DNA from: Prosopocoilus inquinatus
Taxonomy: Eukaryota > Arthropoda > Insecta > Coleoptera > Lucanidae
Direction: 5' to 3'
Length of the DNA stretch: 64,000 nucleotides
Assembly: GCA_036172665.1 (NCBI GenBank)
Contig: CM069874.1
Coordinates: 55,410,707 to 55,474,706 of the forward strand
The notes under the pieces were generated by a model. That model did not search any database. It was not told the DNA's origin and was given only the letters and a program-made list of their open reading frames with translations. Positions 10,888 through 23,754 of the stretch are shown here, piece by piece. How positions within the stretch are numbered: position 1 is the stretch's first letter; every line of letters begins with the position of its first letter. A program made the translations under genes and the position numbers.

Positions 10888-12023
10888 TTTGACATTTTCT
10901 TACGACTCCAAATTAAAGATGTTAGTGACACACATTCTGTATCAAGAAGATTATGGGTTGCAAGAACAAAATCATTTCATTTCATTTTGCTTTGTAAATG
11001 CATAAAAGAAGTGCATTGCTTTTTTCTCAAAAATATCATAATGTTCTTCATTGAAGCTTCAGTAAATAATTTGCTTTTAACGTGGCTTGTTTTTATTTGT
11101 TTGTTTTAAGAACAAATTACAAGACGGACTCTCTCTTACCCTTAGATACAAGTGCGATGTTTTGTAATTATTTTGTTTACTACTGACGATGTATGCATTG
11201 CGTACGAAATGTACATCCAGTTTTTAATAAACAGTTTTCGCTTCTTGCGTTTATAAGACAGACTTGGAGGAACGTCTTTTGCAAAAGCAGTATATTGTAA
11301 TTTGCAATAAAGAAAAGAGAATGTCAAGCATGTCGGGATTTTTTATCTTATGTGATTACTGATTAGTTGGCATTTAAGTGTATGTTTAACATTTGCCATC
11401 ACCATCAGTGAACGTTACTGTTGTATAATACGAGAAGGCATAATTTATTAATTTCTTGTGGCTGCCATCAGCCGACCTAGTGTGAAAGTGACATGAGATG
11501 CAAATGGTATAAATGGTCATGTATTTCGTCGAATAAAAAAAACATAAGATTCATTGTAACTAGTTAAACGCTATCAGTAACGAATAGCTAAATTTTGCAA
11601 TTCTGCATCTTGCGCAAGGAGTTTAATTAATGGTTCGTGAAGCAAGAAGGAATCTTCACGGCGCTTAACAACAAAATTCGGCGTTGCGTAAACGATCTAA
11701 TAACTGCAAAGGAAGAAATATATCGGCGCGTGTGAATGCTTGAAGCCTCGTAAAATCCATTCTTTTCTTCTGGGAAAATCTCGAGCGATAAACAAGAGGA
11801 AACAGTTTTGTGTATCCGCGTGTTAACGCCTGAACAATCGAAATAGAAAGTCTGGAATGAAGTGTAAAATTGTTCTGCGTCTGCGGAATTTTTGAAAGAC
11901 AGGCGAACGTGTTGAAATATGAATCGATGTTTCGAGAAAATTTTCTTTTACAATTTCTAGTACAAATAATTTTATTATGAATAATAAATATTAAACCGGC
12001 TTAATAGTGTTAAATAAAGCATT
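10888..12023. other. Intronic DNA, nothing recognised
   Basis: No coding or repeat feature could be supported. Confidence 0.5.
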
Positions 12024-12031
12024 GACATGTG

Positions 12032-15000
12032 CAGGGCCGTGCCGTGCTATGATACAGAGAGGCGGCCGCATCAGGCGGCATCATAAGGGGGCGGCTTAAG
12101 CAGGGATATCAAAATAGAATTTTAAATTTTCAGTAATTAAAAATCTTTAAGCATCGCTTTTCTATATGTTATTCTGATATTGATGTATACGATTTATGAT
12201 TTAACACGTTCCTCTGCCTAAACTTTCGGTACCCTTTGATATCGGATTCTGGAAAAGTGCATTGTTGGCGAGCGCTGGTCGAAAAATGCGCTAAGCCATT
12301 ATTTTTGTTTGTAGTATACCGCGCGGCCGTTCATAAAAGCTGAGGCGGCAATTATCACAAAAGACATTTGCACGTGTTACGTGTTGATAGTTCTTAAAAT
12401 GATTCACAATATTTGACTTTAATGTTAGTTTGTCTCCAGAAGTAGCAAGTTACTTATTATCATTGAAAGTGATTGTGTTGTGGCTCTGCAGCTTCGAATT
12501 AAAAAGGTAGGATTTGCATGGACTGAGTGCATCACACGTTTAAAATGTTTGCCAATGTATGATTATTTAATATTTTTATTAGAGTATGGAACATAAAAGG
12601 AAAAAAATGTCTGGAAGTCAATACAAAAAAAAGCGTTTAAAGAAAGAGGAACAAGAAAAACAGTTAAGCTATGTTATGAAGGAATTCTTGGTACAACAGT
12701 CCTGTTTAGAGGAACCGTCCGCATCCACATCAACAGTAACCACTCTGGATTTGGAAAATAAAAACTCAGTGCCGCTCTAATCAATTCCAGAAGTTGTGGA
12801 AAGAAACCAAGAAATAACACCATGAGAAATTCATCAAGAGCCTGGTAGCAGTGGCAGTGACAGCCAGCTGATTCCTTCTGATCCTGCATTATGGAATCCT
12901 TTCTGCATGTCATCCGAAACTCGTCAAATATTGGTTGAAAGGGGTCCACATCAAATTAAAGAATTCGAGTTTCCTATTAATAAAGGAAGGCGCAGATTTT
13001 CGCCCTCGCATTATTTAAAAGTGTTGAGCAATGGTGAAGTCGTTGAGAGAAGTTGGTTGATTTACTCTGTTACAAATGATGCCGTTTTTTGCTTTTGTTG
13101 TATATTATTTGATAATAATTCGTCTAGTATTAGCGACTGGCCCAAAAAAGGCTATTCTGACTGGGGAAATCTTATAAGAGCTCTCACAATGCACGAAAAG
13201 TCTGTAAATCATAGAAATGCTTTTAGAGCATGGAAAGAATTGGACATTCGATTAAAGCAAAAAAAAAAAAACTATTGACGCTGAATATCAACGAATTATG
13301 GATATGGAAATTCAGCATTGGAGAGGAGTTCTAAAAAGAATTATTTCAATAATTAGACTATTGGCCTCACAATATTTAGCTTTTCGTGGAACAACTGAAC
13401 ATTTGTTTCAGGCTAATAACGGAAACTTCCTAAAATTGGTAGAATTGCTTTCCGAATTTGATCCAATTATGGAAGAACATATCAGGAGAGTTCAACGCGA
13501 GTCTAATAAATGGTCTGTGACTTATCTAAGCAATAATATACAAGATGAATTGATAAATTTGATGGGAAATACAATTTTAAACAAAATTGTCGATGTAACA
13601 AAAATCGCTAAATATTTTTCGATAATGGCAGATTGTACCCCAGACGTAAGTCATATTGAACAGCTATCATTAACAATAAGAGTTGTCGCTTTTAATTCCA
13701 CTCAAGATAAATATGAAATTGAAGAATTCTTTATTGGCTTTTTTGAAGCTAGTGACTCAACCGGAAAGGGTTTGACAGAACTTATTCTAACACATTTGGG
13801 TAAGTTAGGTTTTGACTTAAAGTGGCTTAGAGGGCAAGGCTACGACAACGGAGCTAATATGAAAGGAATAACAAAGGGTGTACAAAATAGAATACTTGAA
13901 AAATATCCAAGGGCGTTTTATGTGCCCTGCGCATGCCATTCTTTAAACCTAGTTGTGAATGATGCAGCATCTTCTACAGAAACAATAACTTTTTTTTCTG
14001 TTGTACAAGAACTTTACACTTTTTTTTCTGGTTCTACAAATATGTTTCACAATTAACTCTAAAACCATTGAGTGCTACTAGGTGGTCAAGTAGAGTAGAC
14101 GCGTTAAGACCTTTACGATTTCAACTTTGCGAAATCTATGATGCATTATTTCATATGATAGAAAACGTCAACATAGATGCAGAAATTAAAGTTAAAGCAA
14201 AAGGGTTAGCAAGAAATATTAAAAATTACAAGTTTCTATGCGGTGTAATTCTTTGGTACGATATTTTATTTGAAATAAATTCAGTCTCGAAACTATTGCA
14301 ATCTGTAAGTATAAATTTGTCAGATTGCGTAAGAATGTTATCAGACACCATACAAAAGGTGAAAAGTTATAGACAATCTGGTTATGAACAAATGAAAATT
14401 GCTGCTAATGAGATTGCACAGAATCTTGAATGCACTACGGAATTTCCTGCCGAAACTGAAGTTAGAGCCAGAAGAAAGAACCGTCAGTTTGACTATGAAG
14501 CTATTGATGAACCCTTAACAGTGGAAAATAAATTTAAAATAAACTTTTTCTATTACATGCTTGACATTACTCTTAATTCTCTGAATGAACGATTCACACT
14601 TCTAGAAACACATAGCAAAAATTTTCAGTTTTTATATGACATTTTCAAACTCAAAGGTACAGATGATAAAACGTTAGAAAATTATTGTAACGGTCTCCAG
14701 TCAATACTTTCGGTCGAAAATGAATCAGACATAAATGCAAGTGATCTTCAAGAAGAATTACGTGATGTGTCTCGCATGCTACCGTATTCTATGAACCCTT
14801 TCGATGTTTTAAATTATTTATCCCAAAATAACTTAATTACTTTGTATCCGAATACTGCTGTAGCTCTGAGAATTTTATTAACACTTCCTGTCTCTGTAGC
14901 TAGTGGAGAAAGAAATTTTTCAAAATTAAAATTAATAAAACATTACTTAAGAAGTTCAATAAGCCAAACAAAACTTAGAAATCTGTCATTAATTTCTATT

Positions 15001-15252
15001 GAATCTACACTGGCTGCCACTCTAGACTACACATTCCTAATTGACGAATTTGATAAAATTAAAGTTAGAAGGGTAAAATTGTAGTAGGTAATTGTAACTA
15101 TTATATTTGTTTAGTTTCCTAAATAAAAATAATATTCGTAAATTTTGTGCAGTTTTTTCTTTAAAATGCAATCGAAGGTTATTAAAAAAAAACATAAAGG
15201 GCGGCATTTCGAAGACTTGCATCATACTGAGAAGATTTACCACACGGTCCTG
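12032..15252 (+). mobile_element. hAT transposon with 8-bp target duplication
   Basis: It is 3221 bp long, flanked by GACATGTG at 12024-12031 and 15253-15260. The terminal inverted repeat starts CAGGGCCGTG on the left and CAGGACCGTG on the right. The 8-bp duplication, CA-start ends and transposase content all fit hAT. The perfect duplication points to a fairly young insertion. Confidence 0.93.
12586..15084 (+). pseudogene. hAT transposase (zinc finger MYM-type 1-like), broken
   Basis: This was the transposase that cut and joined the element. It starts MEHKRKKMSGSQ with a lysine-rich likely nuclear signal. A TTF-type zinc-finger remnant (VFCFCCILF) sits at about 13088, followed by a DUF4371-like catalytic region with MADCTPDVSH and GQGYDNGANMKG (candidate acidic catalytic residues) and CHSLNLVV. 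The C-terminal hAT dimerisation region has SGERNFSKLKLIKHYLR. Breaks: in-frame TAA at 12778 and TGA at 12823, a frameshift in the A-run at about 13262-13272, and another near 14050. It cannot make a whole protein, although most of the sequence remains readable. Zinc-finger MYM1-like hAT proteins are the closest family I recognise. Confidence 0.88.
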
Positions 15253-15260
15253 GACATGTG

Positions 15261-16169
15261 TATTTAAGCAACACAAAATAGACTAAGAAAGAACGTAGTT
15301 CTAAGTAAAAGTGGTAGTGCTAGTCTTAATGTCAGTGATTCTGACGAATACCAAGTAATTGAAAAAGAAATAAAAATGTAATAGCATTTAAAAAACAAAA
15401 AAAGTAATCTGTTTTATTTTGATAATAGCTGCTTTCCCTTCACAATTTTTATAACGATAAATCATCTTTTGTAAGGTACTCGGTCTCAGTTTAGAATAGA
15501 AGATAACTGACTGGAAAAAGAAACGAGAGAACTACATGAGGTGACTACCGAGGATTCAAAAATGCAAGTTGACGAAGGGAGAGATGGAATGTTAAGGGAG
15601 AAGGGATGTTAAAATCCTCAGATCATTTTGACCAGTCGTTGGTAAAAGGAAAGAGCAGGATAGTGAGGAGAGGTAAGTGAGGCCAACTGGGTCAAAGGAA
15701 AGCACGAAACGTGACTGGCAAAAGGGCAAATGCAAACAGGAACACTTCATGGACTGAGAATTTGACGAAGTAGATGGGGTTGGTAAAACTTCATTTTGAC
15801 CAAATAGGAACCAATTTTCAATTACTGAATTTCTTGTAAAGCATTTCTCATCTTGCTACCGACTTTCTTGACCTTCTAATTGCGGAATGAGTTTAATTGC
15901 GAAATTAAATTGAAAATCTAAAATCAAGATGAGATGAGATTATTTAGAGCGCTATCTTATGACCAAAAACGCAAGCTATTTTGTTCCAACTTCGAATAGT
16001 AGAACATCGTATTTATTTTTACTAAATGATACTTTGATATCAAAATTAGATTGCAATATAAAAGTGAAAGCGCTTGTTCAAAACGCGATATTTTGACCAA
16101 AACGGAAAACCGTTTCAATCGAATTTTAAATAATAAAAAAGAAGAATTAAGAGGATTTACAAAGGAGAG
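15261..16169. other. Intronic DNA with one member of a three-copy dispersed repeat
   Basis: The stretch 15660-15790 (gaggtaagtgaggccaac..gggtcaaaggaaagcacgaa..ggcaaaagggcaaatgcaaa) recurs at about 17250-17370 and 17450-17590. No gene. Confidence 0.5.
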
Positions 16170-17230
16170 TCAATTTTCAATTTTTTTTTGCTGGGTTCGA
16201 TCTGCGTTGAACTTAATTTTAATTAATTTGTTTTATTTATTTTTTTTTCTTTTTCGATTGACCTTGAGATAGGCCGATTTTGATTTTCATTGGGTTTATT
16301 TCTTTTAATTTTTTGTTTTGTTTGGTTGGGCTCATTTGGATTAATTTCAGTTGGATTTGGTTGACCTTGAGACCTCTTTAGTTTCAATTTTTTCTTGTTG
16401 GGTTTTAAGTTTTATTGATTTTTTTTGCTTTTTAGATTGACCTTAAGATGGGCCGAATTTGACTTTCATTGGGTTTGTTTCATTTAATTTTTATGTCTTG
16501 TTTGTTGTCATTTGGAAAGATTTCAGTTGGGTTGGGTTGACTTTGAGAACTCTTTTTTAGTTTCAATTTTTTTTTGCTGGGTTCGGTTTTCGTTGAACTT
16601 AATTTTAATTGTTTTAAATTTTATTTTGCTTTTTAAGTTGACCTTGAGATAGGCCGAATTTGACTTTCATTCATTGGGTTTGTTTCATTTAATTTTCTTT
16701 TGTTTTGTTTGGTTGGGCTCATTTGGACTGATTTCAGTTGGGTTGAGTTGTCCTTGAGAACTCTAGTTTCAAAATTTTTTTGTTGGGTACAGTTTGCATT
16801 GAACTTAATTTTAATTGTTTTAAGTTTTATTTTGCTTTTTGGCTTCACCTTGAGATAGACCGAATTTGACTCATTGGGTTCGTTTAATTTAATTTTTTTT
16901 TATTTTGTTTGACTGGGCTCATTTGGATTGATGTCAGTTGGGTTGACCTTCAGAACTATTTTTAGTATCAATTTTTCTTTACTGGATTCGGTTTGGCTCA
17001 TTTGGATTAATTTCAGTTGGGTTGGGTTGGCCTTGAGAACACGTTTTAGTTTCACTTTTTTTTCTGGCTTCGGTTTGCGTTGGATTAAATTTTAATTATT
17101 TTAAATTTTATTATTTTTTTTCTTTTGCTTTTGTTGAATTGACCTTGAGACGGGCCTCATTTGACTCTGATTGAGATTATTTCTTTTATTTTAGCTTCGT
17201 TCTAAGTCGGGCTCATTTAACTCGATTTCG
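16170..17230 (+). repeat. Tandem repeat block, unit about 180-210 bp, about five units
   Basis: The phrase gaccttgagataggccgaat or a close variant recurs at about 16260, 16440, 16640, 16845 and 17142. Between copies come a run with tttggttgggctcatttgga, gatttcagttgggttgg and a T-run with tgctgggttcggttt. The last interval is longer because part of the unit is repeated. The block is strongly T/G-rich on this strand. Confidence 0.75.
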
Positions 17231-19377
17231 TCTTGGTAAAAGTAACAAGTAGAGAAGTGATGAAAGGTTAGGCCATTTGGTAAAATGGGTAAAAGGAAAG
17301 CAATAAATGTCTCTGATAAGAGGGCAAACGCAAATAAGTGCACTTAATTGAAAAGATAGAGATAAATAAATGGAATAATGATTTAGGGCGACATGTTGAA
17401 AGAATAAATGAAAAAACTGACATGAGGCTAGATGGCTAGACCAGCTGTCGGTAAAAGAAGTTGAAATGTGAAGAAAGGTGACGCCCTTTGATATAAACGG
17501 GTAAAAGAAAGCAGTAAATGCATTTGATAGGAGGGCAAACGCAAATAGGTGTTCTTAATTGAAAAGATGGAGATGGGAAGAGAAAACTTAATAAAATCAA
17601 GTACAAATAAATATAGGACATGTCAGATGTAAGTCAGTGTGCAGGAAATATTATCTTTGAATAACCTTTTACTAGATACAGAAATAAACGCTTGCCAAAT
17701 CTAATTTAAAGTTTAAACATTATTTTGTTTAATATCCACGCCGTAGAGCTTCACCTTTTCAATCCTACTCATAAAGCACTATTTATTACACTTAAATTCT
17801 ATTTCCCCTTTACTTTATTAAGAATGCTTTTTTTTACCTTCGCTTTCTTTCTGATATTGAAATACTTGGTCCTTCCTGTATTAAAACTTAGATATGTTGT
17901 TCGAAGGTATTGGAGATTTAATTAAAAAAAAAAAACTTAATTATTTTATCGTTATTGTTTTATTTCATTACATAGTAATTGTGATATTTCGTTACTTCAT
18001 ACAATTTTAATTCTATATTTTTTTTCACTTGAACTTCTTTTTCTAACAGAATTCAGTTATTAAGGGCACGAATATTGAAGTGAACAACATGTGGGGAACT
18101 CCAGGAGTATTTTTTTATCTGAAAATAGTGAAAATAGCCAGAAAAGAAGTGATGCGGATGCGGAGAAAGCACTTAATTATAAAATTTATTAAATTAAATA
18201 TTACGATCATAAGTGACAAAAAGTGAAAGTGTGGTAAAGAACTTTTAAATATGCAAGGAAGAAGATGTCAGCGTCATAAATAAAAATGAGGACTATCACA
18301 ACACAATTTAGTCGAGAATAGAAATTATGTCTCAGGTGCAATGATAAATGATAACATAACAAAATATAGAATAAAGGTAAAAAAGAAATAAATAGCTGAG
18401 AGTGGCATGAATGGTTGAAGAACAAGGACAAAAGAAATCTCGCCAATGGATAAAATAGGCTAAAGTGCAGGAGAAAAGATAGAAGAATTATTAGATTAAT
18501 AAAAACATATATACGTGACAATAAAAAAGAAAACCAAAAGAATGAGAATTGCAACAAAAAATGTCAAATGAAAGAATTTAACCATGAGAGTTAGGTCTGA
18601 CCGTTAGGATGGTCTACCCCTACGAAGCCGCAGTTCTAATTCTGCAGACTTACTTGGAAATTGGAGAAATTAACAAAATGTTGCCAAAGATCTTTAGTTT
18701 TCGTATTTCTTTCTATGCATTGAATTGAATAAGTTGAATAAGTACCTAAAAGCTGTTATTAGTTTTTTAGCAAATAGTTACAAGTGTTTTTTAGGCAGCA
18801 AAATGCTTAAATCCAATTGGTTAGATTCCGATTTCACTTCAAGAATATATATGACGAAATTAAGCAAGAAATTCTTTGCTTGAAGCATGAATACTTAGCT
18901 CCAATATAATAAATATCTGAACCAAATGCCATCAAGGCATGTCATCATAATTCTATCAAATTGACATTTCTGGTTAACACTTGCAGTCTTTACATACGAG
19001 AAATTTTTCAACCTGAATAAATCTTCGAGCAGATGAACTTTGATGACTCCGCCGGCGGCCAAGAGAAAGTAAAGTAGCATCTGCGCGGTTTCAAAAAAAG
19101 TAGATGCGCTCTCAGGTATTTAAATGTGGCACGCGTAAATGCCGGATCGGTATTGCTCCGGCTTCGGATTCTGCAATCATCAAATTTGATTGTGCAATAG
19201 GATATTGCTTCAAAGACAGTTACAAAATGTGCTTTACTCGAACTCATAATTAAATATTTCAAACATTTTATTAATTCTTGACGAGTTTTCCAAAAGAAAT
19301 AGAAAATTAAAATCCCCTTTTTCTTTTTTTATTGATGTTTGTTCAATTTTAATGGTAGCTTCTTCAAATCTTGAACA
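17231..19377. other. Intronic DNA with two more dispersed-repeat members
   Basis: Repeats at about 17250-17370 and 17450-17590 share gggtaaaaggaaagca and gagggcaaacgcaaatagg with 15660-15790. The open frames at 17725-17925, 18207-18557 and 18895-19262 are low-complexity or domain-free. Confidence 0.45.
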
Positions 19378-19653
19378 TACGTGGGCTGCTGGAAAAGTTT
19401 CTGGAAACGGTATGAAAAAACGCATATGAAATTTAGTAAACGGTATCATTGTTTTTCGAAGTATTCGCCTTTGACGTCAATACACTTTTGCATACGCTCG
19501 AACCAATATCTAAAGCACGGTTTCCACTCTAAAGGTGGTACCTCAGGAACCAGTGTCCGGAATGTTTCAACCGCTGCTTCAGCCGACGAAAATCGCCCAC
19601 CACGCATTTTATTTTTGATATTTGGGAACAAAAAGAAATCGTTAGGTGATAAA

Positions 19654-21907
19654 TAGAGAGCGGATTTATATGCGAGTAATTTTGATGAAATATGCGCATA
19701 TATATGCACTAAAAAATGATGAAATATGCACATATATATGCACTAAAAATGGCGAAATATGTGCAAGATAGGCCGAACACTTCAAATAATGCAATAACTG
19801 GTCTACTGTGTTTTATGGGCATTCTTATTCAAATAAAAAACATTATATTTTATACAATTTATTTACATTTATTTGTAAACGCTTATATGAAGGAAGTATG
19901 TATATTATGTATGTACATTATTAAGTAAATATTATAACGACTAAAAAAATCTTCGATTATAATTTACAACAATGTGTTTTTCCAAGTTCTCTACCAGGAA
20001 ATTTTGCCTTTTATCTGACAAAATATTTTTATAAATTGAAAAACTCCTTTCAACATCCACGGCGGTAATTGGGGCATATTTAAAGTGACTCATAGCTGAA
20101 AATTCTACACTTAAGTCAATTTCAAAGTTTCCATTCAAAATTTCGTAAATTTCCTCAAGGGTTTTGAAGCCGCTATTTTTATCTAAAACGGATAAACATT
20201 TTTTATTTACTGAACTGCCGATTTTACCTGGAACTTTTGAAATATTCTCTTTAAATTCTTTAACAATTTTAACGGATTCTATTAAAGACATTTTCGGTTT
20301 TTCTAAATTGTTTATAGTTTGTATTACAAAACTGTAATGCATTTTGATGAAGTTCAGTTGATTTGCCAATGAAGTTTTTGTTACAATATTTTGTGCCTTT
20401 GCAATAGCAGCACTATCTTGGGCATTAAACTCTACAACCAATTCCTTAATTGCTACAAAATGTTCAGCATAAAACATTGCCGCTTCCAACCAAGTTCCTC
20501 ACCTAGTCAACACTGGTTCGGGAGGTAAAGGTACATTCGGCAATTTTTCCCTGTACAACTGAACTCGTAGGGGACTTTTGACAAATATTTTTTTAATGGT
20601 ACTAATTAGTAGATTTACATCAGAAAATTCACATCTAATATGTTCAGCTACTCTGTTACATTCATGAGCTAAACAACTCACGTGAACTAAATTTTTATAA
20701 ATTGTTTTAAATTGCTGCCCGGCTTTAACCATGTAAGGGGCAGCATCTGATACCATAAGTAAAATTTTTTCAGTAGGAACTACATTAGGTGAGAAAAATT
20801 TCATAAAACATTCATTAATAGATCTTAAAATACTTAAATGATTAGTTTTGTCTAACTGTGTACAGGCTATTAAATAAGATTCACTAGGTTTATCTTCCCG
20901 CAAAGACCCTATTAACAAATTTACAATGTAACGCCCACAAGAATTAGTAGTTTCATCCACAATAAAATAAATATATTGATTTTCTACGATTTTCTTGACT
21001 TCTTTTAGAGTATCGTTGTAGATGCGAGGCACGTAATTTTTTCTTAACGTACTTTCATCGGGAACATTTTTCTTGGTATATTTTTCCAAAAAACTTTTAA
21101 AAATAGAATTTTGCAGTTTTTTCAAAGGTATGTTTGCACAAATCATCGCCTCGCATAAATCAGCATTAAATTCTTGTTGTTCATTAGATGAAGTCATCAA
21201 CGACGGTCCACTTTCTAAGGGTAATTGAAATGTTTTCGATTCATTCATCTTCTTGCATTTTGACTTGTGTAGTTCTGTCTCGACATGTGTGACCGAAAAT
21301 TTTCGTTGGGTTGGTATTTACAACAAGAACTTGAATTTTTTTAAACTGTCTGAACTTTCAATATTCAAGAACCAAGCAAATATTTACCTAAGGAGGAAGA
21401 AAACAAACTTAAAACTTACCATTTTACTACAGGCTTTACAGAATACGCTTCCATTGGTGCAAGCAAGCTCGGGATAGCTTCTGATCCAGGAATTAACCAG
21501 GTTCGAATTGTCTTTCGGCATATTGCACTTCTCACAAACAAAAATACTTTTACGGAAGAACTAAACGTTCGCAGCAATAACCGACTAATAATCCGTGAAG
21601 AAGTGATGAAACAATATTGCAAACATGAACGCCCCACCGCATCGTTAAGAAAGTACTTGGAAATCCCTAATTCACTACTTGGAAAATTCTGGCTGCCTAA
21701 GCCCAAAAAGGGTGCAAACTAGACCCTAATTAATGCAACATGTTCTGACGAATTAAGAATTCAGGAAAAAATTTACTCACTTCGACACAAATTCTTTCAA
21801 ATATGCATATATATGCACGTTTTTAAGAAATATGCGAAAATTGAACAAAATGCTCAAATATGCAAAATATGCATGCAATATGCATTTAGCATAGAATCCG
21901 CTCTTTA
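19654..21907 (-). mobile_element. hAT transposon (CGGBP1-like) nested in the mariner
   Basis: It is 2254 bp, flanked by GTGATAAA at 19646-19653 and 21908-21915. The ends read TAGAGAGCGGATT on the left and, reversed, TAAAGAGCGGATT on the right. Multiple aaatatgca-type subterminal motifs lie at both ends (19685-19760, 21798-21895), likely transposase binding sites. Removing it rejoins the mariner frame at SPDLSPND. Confidence 0.92.
19941..21521 (-). pseudogene. hAT transposase (CGG-triplet-repeat-binding-protein-1-like)
   Basis: A short first exon, 21521-21420, starts MPKDNSNLVNSWIRSYPELA and holds the first cysteines of a BED-type finger (VFCKACSKM), ending in donor AAATG|GTAAGT. The next exon starts near 21345 (KFSVTHVETELHKSKCKKMNES), with a frameshift near its start. 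It then runs through YFIVDETTNSCGRYIVNLL (candidate catalytic D), MVSDAAPYMVKAG and CLAHECNRVAE to the C-terminal VDVERSFSIYKNILSDKR. A single TGA at 20499 replaces a probable tryptophan (TR-stop-GTW) in an otherwise continuous frame to 19941. Only a few changes break it. Confidence 0.85.
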
Positions 21908-22255
21908 GTGATAAATCAGGTGAATATGGACAATGAGTCATTAATTCAACATTTTTGTTGGACAAGAAATCAACTGTTTGACGGGTTGAGTGAGACCTGG
22001 CATTGTTATGATGGAGAATAATTCGTCGATTTCGATTGTTTCTTCTTATTTGAGCGATGACTTCCGGCAAACAAATTGTAGTATACCAATCAGCATTCAT
22101 GGTTTTTCGATCCTCTAAAGCCACGGTTGCTACATGTCCAGTTAAACCAAAGAAACAAGCAATCATTTGCTTCGCAGCACTGCGTGAACGGACAACTTTT
22201 GTTGGTCTTGGTTCATTTTGAAATACCCAAACGGTAGGTCGTTGTTTACTGGTGT

Positions 22256-23750
22256 ATACCCGTGTCAACTTAAAATATCTAAAGTGATTCCAGTCTATAA
22301 AAAAAAGGGCAACCGACTCGAGGCATCTAGCTACAGACCTATCGCTCTTCAAAACCAACTCGGGAAAATATTTGAGGAAGCATTCAACATACGGCTGACG
22401 TCCTACCTGAAGAAACATAGTATACTTAATAACTCACAAAATGGCTTTCGAAAGGGAAAATCTACCATAACTGCGATTGCCGATACATATAACTTTATTC
22501 TTAACGAACTAAACAACAAAAATAAGATTTTCATCCTCTTCTGTGACTTAAGCCGAGCTTTTGACTCCGTCAACCATACATTATTATGCACAAATTTGGA
22601 ACAGATTGGTATTAGAGGAACTGCAAATAAATGGGTAAATTCCTACCTCACAGGAAGAACGCAACAAGTAGCCATACAAGAACACTTATCAACTCCTTTG
22701 TGTGTTGATGTGGGAGTACCTCAAGGCTCAATACTCGGTCCCATTCTGTTTTCCATCTTTATTAACGATCTCACAGAATTGTGTCCTTCACCTTCAAAGA
22801 CCATCATATACGCCGACGACACCACCTTCATTATTTCCGCCAGCAACACTTATGACGCTATCTCACAATCAAACAACACTCTAGCCGAAATGAAGAATTG
22901 GTGCTTCAATAGCGGTCTGAAGTTAAACACCTCTAAAACACAAGTGATGCCCATCGTTACAAAAAACGTAAACGTTGACGTCTCCCCATTAGTGAAATGC
23001 GGAAGTACATCGATAACATGTGTCTCTAACTTTAAATTCCTGGGCCTGCATATTGACAATAAACTTACCTGGAAATATCACGTGCAACAACTTGAAAATA
23101 AATTAAGTGGAAATGTATTCTTAATATACCGTTTATGTAAAACTGTCACACCCAGTATATTACGAACCATGTATTTCTCCTTAATTCAGACTGTTATCTC
23201 CTATGGCATTTTATTTTGGGGTAGTTGTTCAACCGCCATAAATATATTCCGTATTCAGAGGAAGGTCATCCGAATATTGGCGGGCACCGATTTTCGCGCG
23301 AGCTGCAGAGATCTTTTTGTGAGCTTAAATATTATGACAGTTCCTTCACTACATATATATGAATCTATTCTGTATGCGCGGTCCATTGAGAGCAACACAG
23401 AAAAAAATAGTGATTACCACAGCTACATAACGCGTAACTGCGAGGATCTTCGGTTACCATATCATCGTCTGGCTATAGGACAAACTGGCCCCGTTTTCAC
23501 TGGCTTACTTTATTTAAGGAAAATCAAAAAAGTGTGGAAGAATAATGTTCCAATTTCGGATTCAGAATTTAATAAGAAACTTAAAAAGACTTTAATATCA
23601 AACCCTTTGTACTCAGCGGACGAATTTATGGAACTATGAATGTAGTGTGATTTGTTTACTGTACCACCTCTTGACATGTCAATAGCCACTGTACATTTTA
23701 CTGTTCTGGCATTATGACAAATAAATTATTATTATTATTATTATTATAAG
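22256..23750 (+). mobile_element. 5'-truncated non-LTR retrotransposon (CR1/Jockey-like), nearly intact RT end
   Basis: One open frame to 23639 encodes the reverse transcriptase. It starts inside the RT (LKISKVIPVYKKKG, SYRPIALQNQLGK). Palm motifs follow: FCDLSRAFDSVNH (catalytic D), VPQGSILGPILFSIFINDL and IIYADDTTFI (the YADD box), then FLGLHIDNKLTW. A C-terminal tail ends in EFMEL stop. The 3' end carries aataaa and an (ATT)n tail at 23726-23748. The endonuclease and ORF1 are missing. The open frame starting at 22218 includes mariner-derived codons, so the true LINE start is near 22256. The clade call is tentative. Confidence 0.88.
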
Positions 23751-23754
23751 AGAA

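Larger units (their letters stand above)
19380..22255 (-). pseudogene. Mariner transposase, interrupted by a hAT and lacking its N-terminus
   Basis: Two pieces on the minus strand belong together. One (about 22255-21916) reads PTVWVFQNEP..ALEDRKTMNADWY..HHNNARSHSTRQ and ends SPDLS. The other (19653-19446) continues NDFFLFPNIKNKMRGG to EYFEKQ stop. The remaining terminal repeat starts cgtgggctgctggaaaagtt at 19380 after a TA. Mariners are DD34D elements; here the second catalytic D is N (HHNN), so it was already dead. The N-terminal helix-turn-helix half is absent where the LINE begins. A mellifera-like group is a guess from the end sequence. Confidence 0.85.

Noticed and set aside
12060..12070. 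gcggccgc shared by the hAT end and the MITEs at 39245, 47765 and 57870 as a common origin
   Set aside because: The match is limited to about 10-12 bases and the flanks differ.
22218..22255. ATG at 22218 as the LINE protein start
   Set aside because: These codons are the complement of the mariner transposase; the LINE is 5'-truncated and has no true start here.
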